64,000 nt of DNA. Origin: Plasmodiophora brassicae (lineage: Eukaryota > Endomyxa: Phytomyxea > Phytomyxea > Plasmodiophorida). Below, piece by piece: positions 44,190 through 53,156 of the stretch. A model generated the notes under the pieces. It saw nothing but the letters and a program-made list of their open reading frames with translations, was not told the origin of the DNA and searched no databases. How positions within the stretch are numbered: the stretch's first letter is position 1; each line of letters begins with the position of its first letter. The position numbers were made by a program, and so were the translations under genes. Where the stretch lies: positions 744,001 to 808,000 of the forward strand of contig CP145421.1 of NCBI GenBank assembly GCA_036867785.1, given 5' to 3'.

Positions 44190-44935
44190 TTGCCACGATA
44201 CGACTCTGCGGCCGCCTTTGCCAAGGGGCGACGACGGATGTCGCGAGCTGCGGGAGGTGTTGCTGTCGGCATGGTCGCCATCCGCCAACCAGCGATATTG
44301 ATTCGGTGTCGGCGACGTGTGCACGTGGACCCGACCAGCCCATACGATACATGCAATTTCCTGTCGCGAATGCCACTCCATGTCGATGAACTGCGAATCA
44401 TCTAAGACTAGGAATATACCAGATATCGGTCGTCGACCTCGCCCGCAACGATCGCCGTCCACATACTTCTCTGTCTGCCGCAGGCGTCACTATCCGCCAG
44501 CCTGGTCAATCTGGGCTTCCTTGCTTGATCGCCTTTCGACGTCACTGTCTGTGGAACAGCATATTTACTTCCAGGTTGGACTCCCTATGAAAACGTCGGA
44601 TATGACGTCCGTCTTCGATGATGTACACTTAACACCGTTCATAGGCGTGCGGGAATGCTTGCTCGGTCGAGGGAGTGTGCCTGCTCACTTCGAATGACGG
44701 TATGCTGGAGGCAGCGAATCGTCGGACGCTGAAGACGACGACGATGGGTACGACGGAGGTGACAGTGTCCTGGAGATTGCGAATCGTAGGACGTCGTCAA
44801 CGATGTGGTCAACGTCTTCGCCACGACGGCGGCAGGACGTTACCGCGGCCACGGCTCCAGGCCACGAACACCGTTCGCACGCGATCGACCAGTAGACGAC
44901 GACCTTCGTCGACATGTCGCATGCGCTGATGAGGG
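44190..44935 (-). repeat. Left arm of a local inverted duplication
   Basis: Reading the minus strand from 44935 leftwards gives the same order of sequence as the plus strand from 44985 rightwards: the orphan gene body, then a GTGAGCAGGCACACTC stretch (about 44670-44690 against 45228-45243), then a GGCGGATGGCGACCATGCCG block (near 44265-44285 against 45315-45335). The left arm carries about 300 extra bases between the last two blocks (about 44330-44635). The arms are separated by roughly 50 bp. Confidence 0.8.
44686..44935 (-). pseudogene. Inverted, frameshifted copy of the orphan gene
   Basis: The minus strand repeats most of the orphan gene at 44914-45225: DEGRRLLVDRVRTVF and AWSRGRGNVLPPSWR match its DEVRRLLVNRVRSVF and DWSRGRDNVLPLSWR. 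Two bases are missing after SWR (GAA where the plus copy has GAGAA, near 44820), so the remaining part (EDVDHIVDDVLRF and the Ser-rich tail) is in another frame. The N-terminal 25 or so codons are absent because the arm ends there. Judged a broken host-gene copy. Confidence 0.7.
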
Positions 44936-45225
44936 CAAGGGCGACAAACATGGGCCACGGTATCCTGTCGTCTTCGGTCGTCCGCGGCCGACATGCCGAT
45001 GAAGTTCGTCGTCTACTGGTCAACCGCGTGCGATCGGTGTTCGTGGACTGGAGTCGTGGCCGCGACAACGTCCTGCCGCTGTCGTGGCGAGAAGACGTTG
45101 ACCATATCGTTGACGACGTCCTACGCTTCACAATCGTCAGGACGCCGTCACCTCCGTCGTACCCATCTTCGTCGTCTTCAGCATCCGACGATTCGCTGCC
45201 TCCAGCACACCGTCATTCGCAGTGA
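44914..45225 (+). CDS. Orphan small protein, copy A
   Basis: An open frame of 103 residues, ATG 44914 to TGA 45223-45225. It contains ARATNMGHGILSSSVVRGRH, DEVRRLLVNRVRSVFVDWSR, WREDVDHIVDDVLRF, then a Pro/Ser-rich tail (RTPSPPSYPSSSSSASDD). No family is recognised; the body looks helical and basic to mixed, without signal or membrane helix. The same protein, with many replacements but the same frame, is found at 46872-47165, which supports a real gene. It forms the start of the duplicated segment that continues into UQCRH. Its ATG lies right at the edge of the inverted repeat. Confidence 0.55.
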   Translation: MSHALMRARATNMGHGILSSSVVRGRHADEVRRLLVNRVRSVFVDWSRGRDNVLPLSWREDVDHIVDDVLRFTIVRTPSPPSYPSSSSSASDDSLPPAHRHSQ

Positions 45226-45430
45226 GCAGGCACACTCTCTCGACCGAGCAAGTATCCCCGCACGCCTATGTGTTAAGACTACATCATCGAGGAACACCGA
45301 ACCGAGATCGCTGGTCGGCGGATGGCGACCATGCCGACGGCAACACATCCCGCCGCTCGCGACATACGACGTCGTCGCCCCTTGGCATGGGCGACCGCAG
45401 AGTCGTATCGCGGCATATATGTAGGTAGAG
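44985..45430 (+). repeat. Right arm of the local inverted duplication
   Basis: Contains most of orphan gene copy A, the shared GTGAGCAGGCACACTC stretch and the shared GGATGGCGACC block in plus orientation. It pairs with the left arm at 44190-44935. The arms are similar but not identical, so the duplication is not very recent. Confidence 0.78.
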
Positions 45431-45612
45431 CCCCCAGGCGGATTGCCAACGGCCATCATCGGTGCTGAACTGGCCGCAATCCCCCAACGGGGCAGCGGAC
45501 CGCGGTCCAATGTCACATTTGTCACCGTCCCCCTCCAGCCCATCCGTTGTTTTTTGTGTTGGGGCGACTGCGGGGCAGGTAGGCGGCGGTGACGACGACC
45601 TCGCTCGACACG

Positions 45613-45865
45613 ATGTCCTCGGAGGATCCCAAGCCGCAGATCGACAAGGACTGCCACCATCACTGCGTCCAGCTCTACAAGGCGTACGAGGCGTGCGCCA
45701 AGCGTATCGAGGGGGACGAGTCCGGCGAGAAGAACTGCAACGGGTACATCTACAAGTACTGGCACTGCACCGATCACTGTGTGCGTCGTCGTGCCCGACG
45801 CCTGCCGCCCGGTTCGCTGACGGTACCCGCAGATGGCGCCAAAGCTCTTCAGCCTGCTGAAGTAG
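45613..45865 (+). CDS. UQCRH: Cytochrome bc1 complex hinge subunit (UQCRH/QCR6)
   Basis: The acidic hinge protein of mitochondrial complex III, bridging cytochrome c1 and cytochrome c; it resides in the intermembrane space and is held by disulfides. Two exons (45613-45780, 45833-45865; intron 52 nt) encode 66 residues. Blocks: HHHCVQLYKAYEACAKRIEG, NCNGYIYKYWHCTDHC and, after the junction, MAPKLFSLLK. These match the plant and fungal form, which ends CVAPKLFEKLK. Six cysteines are present: the usual four plus one extra pair (KDC and WHC) also seen in plant-type proteins. The start is the only ATG nearby. A decayed duplicate lies 2.1 kb downstream. Confidence 0.92.
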
Positions 45866-45944
45866 GTATTCGGAATCGCGCGGTCCAGGCGTTTGGAACA
45901 ATATACAGGACGACGTACCGATCCGCTCCTACCTGGTTGTATTA

Positions 45945-46318
45945 CGGGCGCCGTCGCCTGGCTACCCGACGATCGGTTCTTCTGCGAGTATGGCGTCTAT
46001 CGCGCCTGCTTCTGCCTCCTTCGGCAGGCTGGTCTCTGTGATGGCGGGCGCCGACCGGTACGCGCCCGCCTTGATCACCGCCCGCAGCTCGTCGTAGGCC
46101 GTGCGCCCTGCAATCATCGCCCTTGATGTAGGCCTGGAGTTCGGCCCGATTCGGCGTCCGGAACAGGCAGTCGGTCACCGCCTTGGCCGTGCGTTCCTCG
46201 TGGGTCGTGCAGCAGCAGCAGCAGAGCCAGAGTACACCCGGCCGCTAGACCCGTGCACTGTGCCGCCTGCGTTTCCGACGCCTGGCGGTACACGTCGACG
46301 GTGCCGTACCCGACTGGG
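45945..46318 (-). pseudogene. Fragment of the RGS/cyclic-nucleotide-binding gene
   Basis: The minus strand repeats two parts of the intact gene at 48082-49842: its C-terminal end (RSAPAITETSL region and the last 40 codons) and part of the third cNMP-binding domain (TVDVYRQASETQAAQC, then TDCLFRTPNRAELQAYIKGD). The roughly 390 bp between them, including the whole RGS domain, are missing, and small indels break the frame. Sequence similarity stops at about 46318. A remnant of the duplicated host gene. Confidence 0.83.
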
Positions 46319-46871
46319 TGGGTGGTCTTCGGACGTCCGATTGGCGATTCGCCATGCACGTTCCATCCAGGGTTTGCTGGCTGAATCTTCGGTTCTCGGA
46401 CCCGAGACTGAGGGCGCCTGCGTGAAAAGCGCGAAGAACAGAATAAACTAAACTCACTACCGTAACTAAGACGTAGACTGGAGACGACGGTATTACATTC
46501 TCCGTCACGGAAGGTGAGGCGCTGTCGGCAGCATCGAAGAACATTGAACGGTCCCTCCATCGGAAGTAACACTATCGCCCCCATTATAAGGTTTTTGCAA
46601 GCGGCGCCGTTCCAATGCGTCTGCTGGAGCCTATAGGAGTACGCCCCATGGAATCAATCGATGAACCGCACATGTCAGTGTAAGTGCGCCGGTCGCAGTT
46701 CGGTCCTGGGGGGCCGATAGCATCTTGCCCCCCGGAGGGGGGGGGGGGGGGGGGGGGGGGGTACGAGGACTGGCGCGCACCCGGGCGTTACGCGTTACAT
46801 GTCCTGCGTCGTGGCACACGCGTTACACGATGCAGTTCCATTTGTCAAGTCGGTTCCCGACGGTTCGGGTG
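46319..46871. other. Spacer between duplicated units, with G-run
   Basis: 553 bp with no confident gene. It holds a TTCGCCATGCACGTTCCA copy (about 46348) shared with 44080 and a long homopolymer of G at 46737-46761. Confidence 0.4.
46737..46761 (+). repeat. Poly-G tract of about 25
   Basis: An uninterrupted run of about 25 G, just after CCCCCCGGA. Such runs are prone to assembly and polymerase slippage, so the length is uncertain. Confidence 0.9.
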
Positions 46872-47165
46872 ATGGCGCACCGGTACGAGGAGGTGCAGGG
46901 CTTGTCGTACGCGTTGATGACGGCCAGGGCGACGAACATCGCCCATGCCATCCTGTCGTCGCCGGTCGTACGCGGCCGACATCCCGATGAAGTTCGCCGC
47001 CTGCTCGGCAGTCGCGTATTATCGGTATTCGAGACGTGGAGTCGTGGCCGCGACAACATCCTGCCGCCGTCGTGGCGGGAAGACGTTGACGATATCGTTG
47101 ACGACGTCCTACGGTACGCAATATCGAGGACGCCGTCACCACCGTCTTACCCATCCTCGTCGTAA
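46872..47165 (+). CDS. Orphan small protein, copy B (ended by a foldback element)
   Basis: An open frame of 97 residues, ATG 46872 to a TAA at 47163-47165. The body matches copy A: ARATNIAHAILSSPVVRGRH, DEVRRLLGSRVLSVFETWSR, WREDVDDIVDDVLRY and RTPSPPSYPSSS. The TAA is the first three bases of the foldback element at 47163, so the Ser/Asp-rich tail of copy A is lost. The N-terminus differs from copy A (AHRYEEVQGLS precedes the shared part). Replacements relative to A are many but no frameshift is present in the shared part. It may be a working paralogue or an early pseudogene. Confidence 0.5.
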   Translation: MAHRYEEVQGLSYALMTARATNIAHAILSSPVVRGRHPDEVRRLLGSRVLSVFETWSRGRDNILPPSWREDVDDIVDDVLRYAISRTPSPPSYPSSS

Positions 47166-47296
47166 GACGGCCTCAGTGATGTACTGATAAGACCCCCTTT
47201 GGGAAGCGTGGGGGTGAATGCACTGTCCACCGGGAAAGCATTCACCCCCACGCTTCCCAAAGGGGGTCTTATCAGTACATCACTGAGGCCGTCTTA
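47163..47296 (+). mobile_element. Perfect foldback element, 59-bp arms, TA ends (MITE-like)
   Basis: Arm 1 (47163-47221) and arm 2 (47238-47296) are exact reverse complements, separated by a 16-base loop (47222-47237). The arms begin TAAGACGGCC and end GGCCGTCTTA, so the outermost TA on each side could be a target duplication of the Tc1/mariner type. There is no coding capacity. The perfect match over 59 bp suggests recent insertion or gene conversion. No second copy is seen in the window. Confidence 0.75.
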
Positions 47297-47769
47297 TCGG
47301 ACATTTTCCATAGAGGAGGTTGTTCCATAGACAGTAAACCAAATGGCGATCATGCACGCCCAGGTCGATCAGACTGACAGAGAGTGTTGTCGACGGCAAG
47401 CAGCTGTGTGCGAATCCAGGCGACATGCATTACTAGCGACATCGCGACAGAAACGTGCATATATCACCTGGATCGGCCGAGTCCAAGTGCACACGTCGCC
47501 CCACTACTGGCGTGCGTCGCCCTTCCATCGTGGCATACATGTAGGGATTATGCCACGTGGAGCTCCAGTCGAACGGCGACGATGCACGTCCAGTACCGGA
47601 CGCTGATGATTACGGCGTGCCGACCGTCATCATCAGTACTGAACAGGCCCCACGTCCCAACAGGGCAGACCGCGGTCCATGTCGGCCCCGTCGATCCATT
47701 CTTGTTGCTTCTATGCTGGGGTGACTGCGGGGCAGGTAGGCGACGGCGGCGGCGACCTCGATCGACACG
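47297..47769. other. Spacer upstream of the UQCRH copy
   Basis: 473 bp. Its last 170 bases resemble the region just before the intact UQCRH (GGGGCAGGTAGGCG shared). A GTGCACACGTCGCC block near 47490 also occurs inverted near 44320. No gene is called. Confidence 0.45.
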
Positions 47770-48017
47770 ATGTCCTGGGGTGGATCCCAAGCCGCAGATC
47801 GACAAGGACAGCCACCATCACTGCGCCCAGCTCTTCGAGGCGTGCGCCAAGCGTATCGAGGGGGACGAGTCGTCCGGCGAGAAGTACTGCAACGGGTACA
47901 TTCTCAAGTACGAGCACTTCACCGATCTCTGTGTGCGTCACCGCGCTCGACACCATCCGCCTGGCTCGGTAACGGCAACCGCAGATGGCGCCCAAGCTCG
48001 TCAACCTGCTGAAGTAG
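47770..48017 (+). pseudogene. Decayed duplicate of UQCRH
   Basis: Parallel to 45613-45865 throughout, including the intron and its GTGCGT donor and CGCAG acceptor and a terminal MAPKLVNLLK. Relative to the intact copy, the ATG is followed by one extra base (TCCTGGGGTGG against TCCTCGGAGG), which puts the start out of frame. Nine bases of the YKAYE region are missing, three are added after GDES, and two cysteines of the extra pair are replaced (KDC to KDS, WHC to EHF). The rest stays open in the old frame. Most likely a pseudogene; use of another upstream start cannot be ruled out. Confidence 0.8.
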
Positions 48018-48081
48018 GTAATCGGAATCGCGCGGCCCAGGGTGTTTGCAGGAATGTACAGGACGTCGTATCGACCCGCTC

Positions 48082-49842
48082 CTACATGATTGTATTACGG
48101 GCCTCGCCTGGCTGCACGACGATCGGTTCTTCTTCGAGTATGGCGTCTATCGCGCCTGTTTCCGTCTCCTTCGGCAGGCTGGTCTCCGTGATGGCCGGCG
48201 CCGACCGGTACGCGCCCGCCTTGATCACCGCCCGCAGATCGTCGTAGGCCGGGCTCTTCAGGAACCTCGGGTACACGTCCGACTCGATCAGGCGGAACAC
48301 GTTGTTCTGCGCCTGAATGTACATGCGCTTGTCGGCGGGCGGCCGCGTCAGTCGCTCCTTGATCTGATCCAGGATGTACGCCGGCAGGTTGACCACCGAA
48401 TCCGCCAGGTACTGGCTGTATATCTTGTTCGCCATCGTCGCGCGCTCCTCGTCGGTGACGTTGGCGCGCGCGAACCGATCGCACATCATCCAGAATTCGA
48501 CGTTCTCCTGCGACATCTCGCTCTTGCAGTAATTGATGAGGTATTCGACGCCGATCGGGTGATGCAGGATATCGACCAGCAGCATGGCGTCAGGGCTGAT
48601 CTCGTCGTCACCGCCCACCTGCGACAGCTTGAACACGGCCGCCGCCGAACGCGCCCTGCAATCATCGCCCTTGAAGTAGGCCTGGAAGTCGGCCCGATCC
48701 AGCGTCAGGAACAGGCAGTCGGTGACCGTCTTGGCCGTGCGTTTCCTCGGGCGGTCGTGCAGCAGCGCCAGTTCGCCAAAGTACGACCCGGCCGCTAGGC
48801 TCGTGCACTGGGCCGCCTGCGTTTCCGACGCCTGGCAGTACACGTCGACGGTGCCGTACGCGATCATGTAGAACAGGGCGCCCTTGTCGCCTTCGTTGAA
48901 CACGATCGTGTTCGCTGGGACGAACATGAGCTTCGTCTTCGGGCCCATCTCCATCAGCTGCTCGTCGGACAGCGACGCGAAGAACGGCCCCTTGTACCGT
49001 CGGAACTGTTTCGCGATCCGGATCTGGATCTGGGTCCGGATCGGGGCCTCGATCGACGGCGCCAGGTCGACGATCGTCTTGAACTCGGTGCTGCGAAGCT
49101 CGAACAGGAGGCAGTTGGTGTCGCAGGTGACGGTCGCCGTCCGCGGGATGCCCATCAGCAAGGCGATCTCGCCGAAGTAGTCGCCGTCGGCAACGCTGTC
49201 CAACGGGATGGCGAACTCGCCGGTCCCCGCCGTGCACTGCGCCCGCCCCGAATACATGATGAACATGGCCGCGCCCTGATCCGCCTCCCGGATCAGCACC
49301 TGGCCGGGGTCGGCCGCCCGGAAGTGCACCAGGTGGGCAATCATGTGCAGGTTGTCGTCCGACACGCCCGAGAACAGCGACAGGCGACGGAGGCAGGCGC
49401 GGATCAGTCGGGACCCGGCCAGGTCCTGCAACAGCTTGCGGACGTCATCAGACACGGACGCCAGCGCGTTCGCCTCCAGCACGAACAGCCGCACCACGGT
49501 CTTGGCTTCGACGGTGACCTCGTGCCCAGCACGAACGTCGTGCTCGTCGACGTACCCGAGGAACTCGCCCGACGTCCGCTGCGCGACCGCGTTCGTCAGC
49601 GGCGCAACGCGCACGTTGATGATGCCTTTGGAGATCAGGGCGATGTACGCGGGTGCGTCGCCGGGTTTATACAGGAACTCGTTGGGTTGCAGGTACCGGA
49701 GCGTCATGAGAGACGCCAGGTCGCTGAGCTCGTCGGCCGACATGTTGAAGCGTAACGCGGTCAGGCGCAGGGCCGCCAGCGCCTTCTGCTGCGCCGTCAG
49801 GGTCTGATGCAATTTCTTCCAACGGGCCGCCAACCCCGCCAT
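48082..49842 (-). CDS. Cyclic-nucleotide-binding protein with RGS domain
   Basis: An intronless frame of 586 residues. Three cNMP-binding-type folds come first: about residues 45-150 (FLYKPGDAPAYIALISKG), 165-280 (YFGEIALLMGIPRTATV, a good phosphate-binding cassette with its Glu and Arg) and 295-400 (YFGELALLHDRPRKRTA). An RGS domain follows at about 430-550 (HPIGVEYLINYCKSEMSQEN, with VEFWMMCDRF and YPRFL near its end). RGS domains speed GTP hydrolysis on G-alpha subunits, so the protein would link cAMP or cGMP to heterotrimeric G-protein shut-off; that link is inference. The first fold lacks a clear cassette and may not bind. The 3' end of this gene was copied into unit 1 of the local duplication. 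Confidence 0.89.
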   Translation of the reverse strand: MAGLAARWKKLHQTLTAQQKALAALRLTALRFNMSADELSDLASLMTLRYLQPNEFLYKPGDAPAYIALISKGIINVRVAPLTNAVAQRTSGEFLGYVDEHDVRAGHEVTVEAKTVVRLFVLEANALASVSDDVRKLLQDLAGSRLIRACLRRLSLFSGVSDDNLHMIAHLVHFRAADPGQVLIREADQGAAMFIMYSGRAQCTAGTGEFAIPLDSVADGDYFGEIALLMGIPRTATVTCDTNCLLFELRSTEFKTIVDLAPSIEAPIRTQIQIRIAKQFRRYKGPFFASLSDEQLMEMGPKTKLMFVPANTIVFNEGDKGALFYMIAYGTVDVYCQASETQAAQCTSLAAGSYFGELALLHDRPRKRTAKTVTDCLFLTLDRADFQAYFKGDDCRARSAAAVFKLSQVGGDDEISPDAMLLVDILHHPIGVEYLINYCKSEMSQENVEFWMMCDRFARANVTDEERATMANKIYSQYLADSVVNLPAYILDQIKERLTRPPADKRMYIQAQNNVFRLIESDVYPRFLKSPAYDDLRAVIKAGAYRSAPAITETSLPKETETGAIDAILEEEPIVVQPGEARNTIM

Positions 49843-49957
49843 CGGAGCCCGACCGCGACGAGGAACAACGAGAGATACCTATGTCGCCCGTTCTCCGTTC
49901 CAGATATCTCGTATGTATTGAGCGGCAATCGCGTGGATACCCAACGGATCACAAGAT

Positions 49958-50347
49958 TCACAGGCCATGGCCCGATTGCACACCTGAACGTCTAGGAGGC
50001 TCGTGTTGCCGTTGAATTCGGGCGCGCCAGGTGCTGTCGTCGATGAAGACGTTGCTCTTACGAAGCGCCAGACGCCGAGCGGTACCTAGGCCATGGACGC
50101 GGCGTTGCTCGAGCGTATTCGGGGGCAGGGCTCGGTCCCGGCGACGCTGCCCATTCTGAGTGCAGGACGCGTACGTGTGGCCGACCTCGTTGCACCACGC
50201 GCACGCGTGTCGCAACGTGCAGGAACGTTGCTGGCAGCCGTGCGACGTGTTGAATGGGAAACAGGACTCGCGACACTGCGCCATGTTGATTCCCGGAATC
50301 GGCCGTTGAATCGCCGGCCCGGGCCGATCATGCATAGCAAACGCCAC
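49958..50347 (-). CDS. Hypothetical protein with Cys/His zinc-binding cluster
   Basis: An open frame of 129 residues. A compact cluster (CFPFNTSHGCQQRSCTLRHA, then CAWCNEVGH and YASC) has C-x-FN-x-GC-x-C-x-H-x-C-x2-C-x3-GH-x4-C spacing, typical of small RNA- or DNA-binding zinc modules. No other domain is seen. It lies upstream of the RGS gene on the same strand. Codons around the cluster look normal but there is no second line of evidence that it is expressed. Confidence 0.36.
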   Translation of the reverse strand: MAFAMHDRPGPAIQRPIPGINMAQCRESCFPFNTSHGCQQRSCTLRHACAWCNEVGHTYASCTQNGQRRRDRALPPNTLEQRRVHGLGTARRLALRKSNVFIDDSTWRARIQRQHEPPRRSGVQSGHGL

Positions 50348-50446
50348 CAGAAGGAGTGGTTGATCGGCGAAACAGAAGGTTTGCGGAACCCTACGAAGCG
50401 AGCTGATCGACCCGTCGAGGGATCGTTGGTGTACAAGCCGTCTATA

Positions 50447-50794
50447 TTATGGTGATGAACAGAACGTGCGTTTCGATTTCACCTTCGACAGTCGAGCCTC
50501 AATCTGCAGGTACAAATCAGCCATTACGAACCGGATCAACATCAAGGCACAGACCTTGTTGAGAAGTTTTCGCTCTTGGTCGTTGTGAACGGCCTCGTGC
50601 TCGGCCATGATGAACCTGGCGTTCTCCTGGTACCGTGCCATCGCCTCCTCCAACGCGCGTTTCTCCTTTTCCAGACGACCGCCGAGCTGGACCGCTTTCT
50701 TGCGGTTGTCAGACTTCACCGACAGGCTCGGCTGCCCTTTCAGCAGCCTCGACTGTAATCGCCTGATCTGGCGCTTCGTCACAGCAGAAGACAT
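50447..50794 (-). CDS. Small coiled-coil protein
   Basis: From ATG 50794, a basic N-terminus (VTKRQIRRLQSRLLKGQ) leads to a strongly helical, heptad-rich stretch (LGGRLEKEKRALEEAMARYQ) and a short C-terminus. An intron of about 50 nt near 50506-50556 (GTCTGTGC donor, CTGCAG acceptor) would join LLNK to IEARLSKVKSK in frame; without it the frame is also open. I recognise no family. Confidence 0.48.
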   Translation of the reverse strand: MSSAVTKRQIRRLQSRLLKGQPSLSVKSDNRKKAVQLGGRLEKEKRALEEAMARYQENARFIMAEHEAVHNDQERKLLNKVCALMLIRFVMADLYLQIEARLSKVKSKRTFCSSP

Positions 50795-50983
50795 CCTGGC
50801 GGCGAATGACGACCGTCGGACTGCGTGGCGGACTCCGCCGAAGCGGCACCAAGTCACGCGTCGACGTCGATACAGTCTACCATAGGTATGTCCAACGAAT
50901 ACACAAAGCAGAGATACAAGTCGGATGACGGATCACAAGTTCTGGTTCTGTACGGAATCGTTGTTTCGCGGCAGGCTAGACGT

Positions 50984-51637
50984 CTAGTCCCACGCAGTCG
51001 TTACGCCTGGCTGCCAGTGCCCGTAATCGAACCTGCCGCTCATCTGGTTGCCATTCGGGAACGCGAACAGGACCTCGCCGGTGGGCACGTGGTCGCTGAA
51101 CGTGCCCGACATTTTCGTCCCGTCTTTCGATGTCCACTGGCCGCTGATCAACTTGCCGTTCGCCCAGCGTCCTGCGATCATCGATCCATCGTGCCCGTAC
51201 ACGTAGGTGCCTTCGCCGTTCTTCACGTCCTTGTCGAAGGTGCCAAGGAATCGGTCGCCGTTGCTGTACGAATACAGTCCCCGTCCATGGCGTTGTCCGT
51301 CGACCCAGTCGCCTTCGTATTTGCTCTTGTCTGGATACGTCATCGTCCCCGTTCCATGACGCTTCCCTGCCTGCCATTCGCCGGTGTACGACGCGGATGG
51401 GTTCGACCAGGTGTAGACGCCCTGGCCTTGCCTCTTGCCGCCAACGTATGCTCCGGTGTACGTGTCGCCGTTAGCGAATTTGGCTGTCAGCACGAGGGAT
51501 TTTAGGAAAGCGGGAAAACACGACCTGATACTGCACGTACCGGCTGCTTGCCCGTCTTTGCTGAGGAATGGAAGCTTGGCCTCGTCGCCATCAAATTGCA
51601 CTTCGTACTTGCGCTCAACCTCCTCTTCGTCGCCCAT
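50984..51637 (-). CDS. MORN-repeat protein
   Basis: Two exons; an intron of 57 nt (51484-51540, GTACGT donor) is a multiple of three, so the frame is open through it. After it, MORN units follow: NGDTYTGAYVGGKRQGQGVY, YTGEWQAGKRHGTGTM, YEGDWVDGQRHGRGLY, FLGTFDKDVKNGEGTY, IAGRWANGKLISGQW and two weaker ones. MORN repeats bind lipids or form scaffolds and are common in axoneme and cell-cortex proteins (RSPH1 is one). With few other features, the exact role is open. The N-terminus is acidic (MGDEEEVERKYE). Confidence 0.82.
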   Translation of the reverse strand: MGDEEEVERKYEVQFDGDEAKLPFLSKDGQAAGTCSIRSCFPAFLKSLVLTAKFANGDTYTGAYVGGKRQGQGVYTWSNPSASYTGEWQAGKRHGTGTMTYPDKSKYEGDWVDGQRHGRGLYSYSNGDRFLGTFDKDVKNGEGTYVYGHDGSMIAGRWANGKLISGQWTSKDGTKMSGTFSDHVPTGEVLFAFPNGNQMSGRFDYGHWQPGVTTAWD

Positions 51638-51839
51638 GACGCCGACCGCCGTTAAACGACAAGGATCGCCAGCAGTGTACCCGGGATCGATCCAAATCTC
51701 TCGCCATCGTCTGGCTACGTACCAGTGTCGGCTAGCAGATACGTCTTACGCGCAACAATAGGCGCAGGCATGTATTGACATGGAGATCAGGGACTGATCA
51801 TGACAGGAGCTGGCTTCTGGATGAAGGCGGCCAGAGGTA

Positions 51840-53156
<1,317 letters not shown>

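Larger units (their letters stand above)
44914..46318 (+). repeat. Direct segmental duplication, unit 1
   Basis: Same order as unit 2 (46872-48890): orphan gene, spacer, UQCRH, then the 3' part of the RGS/cNMP gene on minus. Alignment by eye is continuous over UQCRH and the 85 bp after it. In this unit UQCRH is intact and the RGS gene is a fragment. Confidence 0.82.
46872..48890 (+). repeat. Direct segmental duplication, unit 2
   Basis: Repeats the layout of unit 1 (44914-46318). It is longer because of the foldback element, extra spacer and the intact RGS gene end. Here UQCRH is decayed and the RGS gene is intact. Confidence 0.82.

Noticed and set aside
44004-44405. A 133-residue plus-strand frame with an acidic run
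   Set aside because: It overlaps the inverted repeat, and the homologous block at 45290-45430 does not keep this frame, so coding is not supported.
47163-47296. Rho-independent-type terminator
   Set aside because: The genome is eukaryotic, the stem is far too long and there is no T run. A foldback element explains it better.
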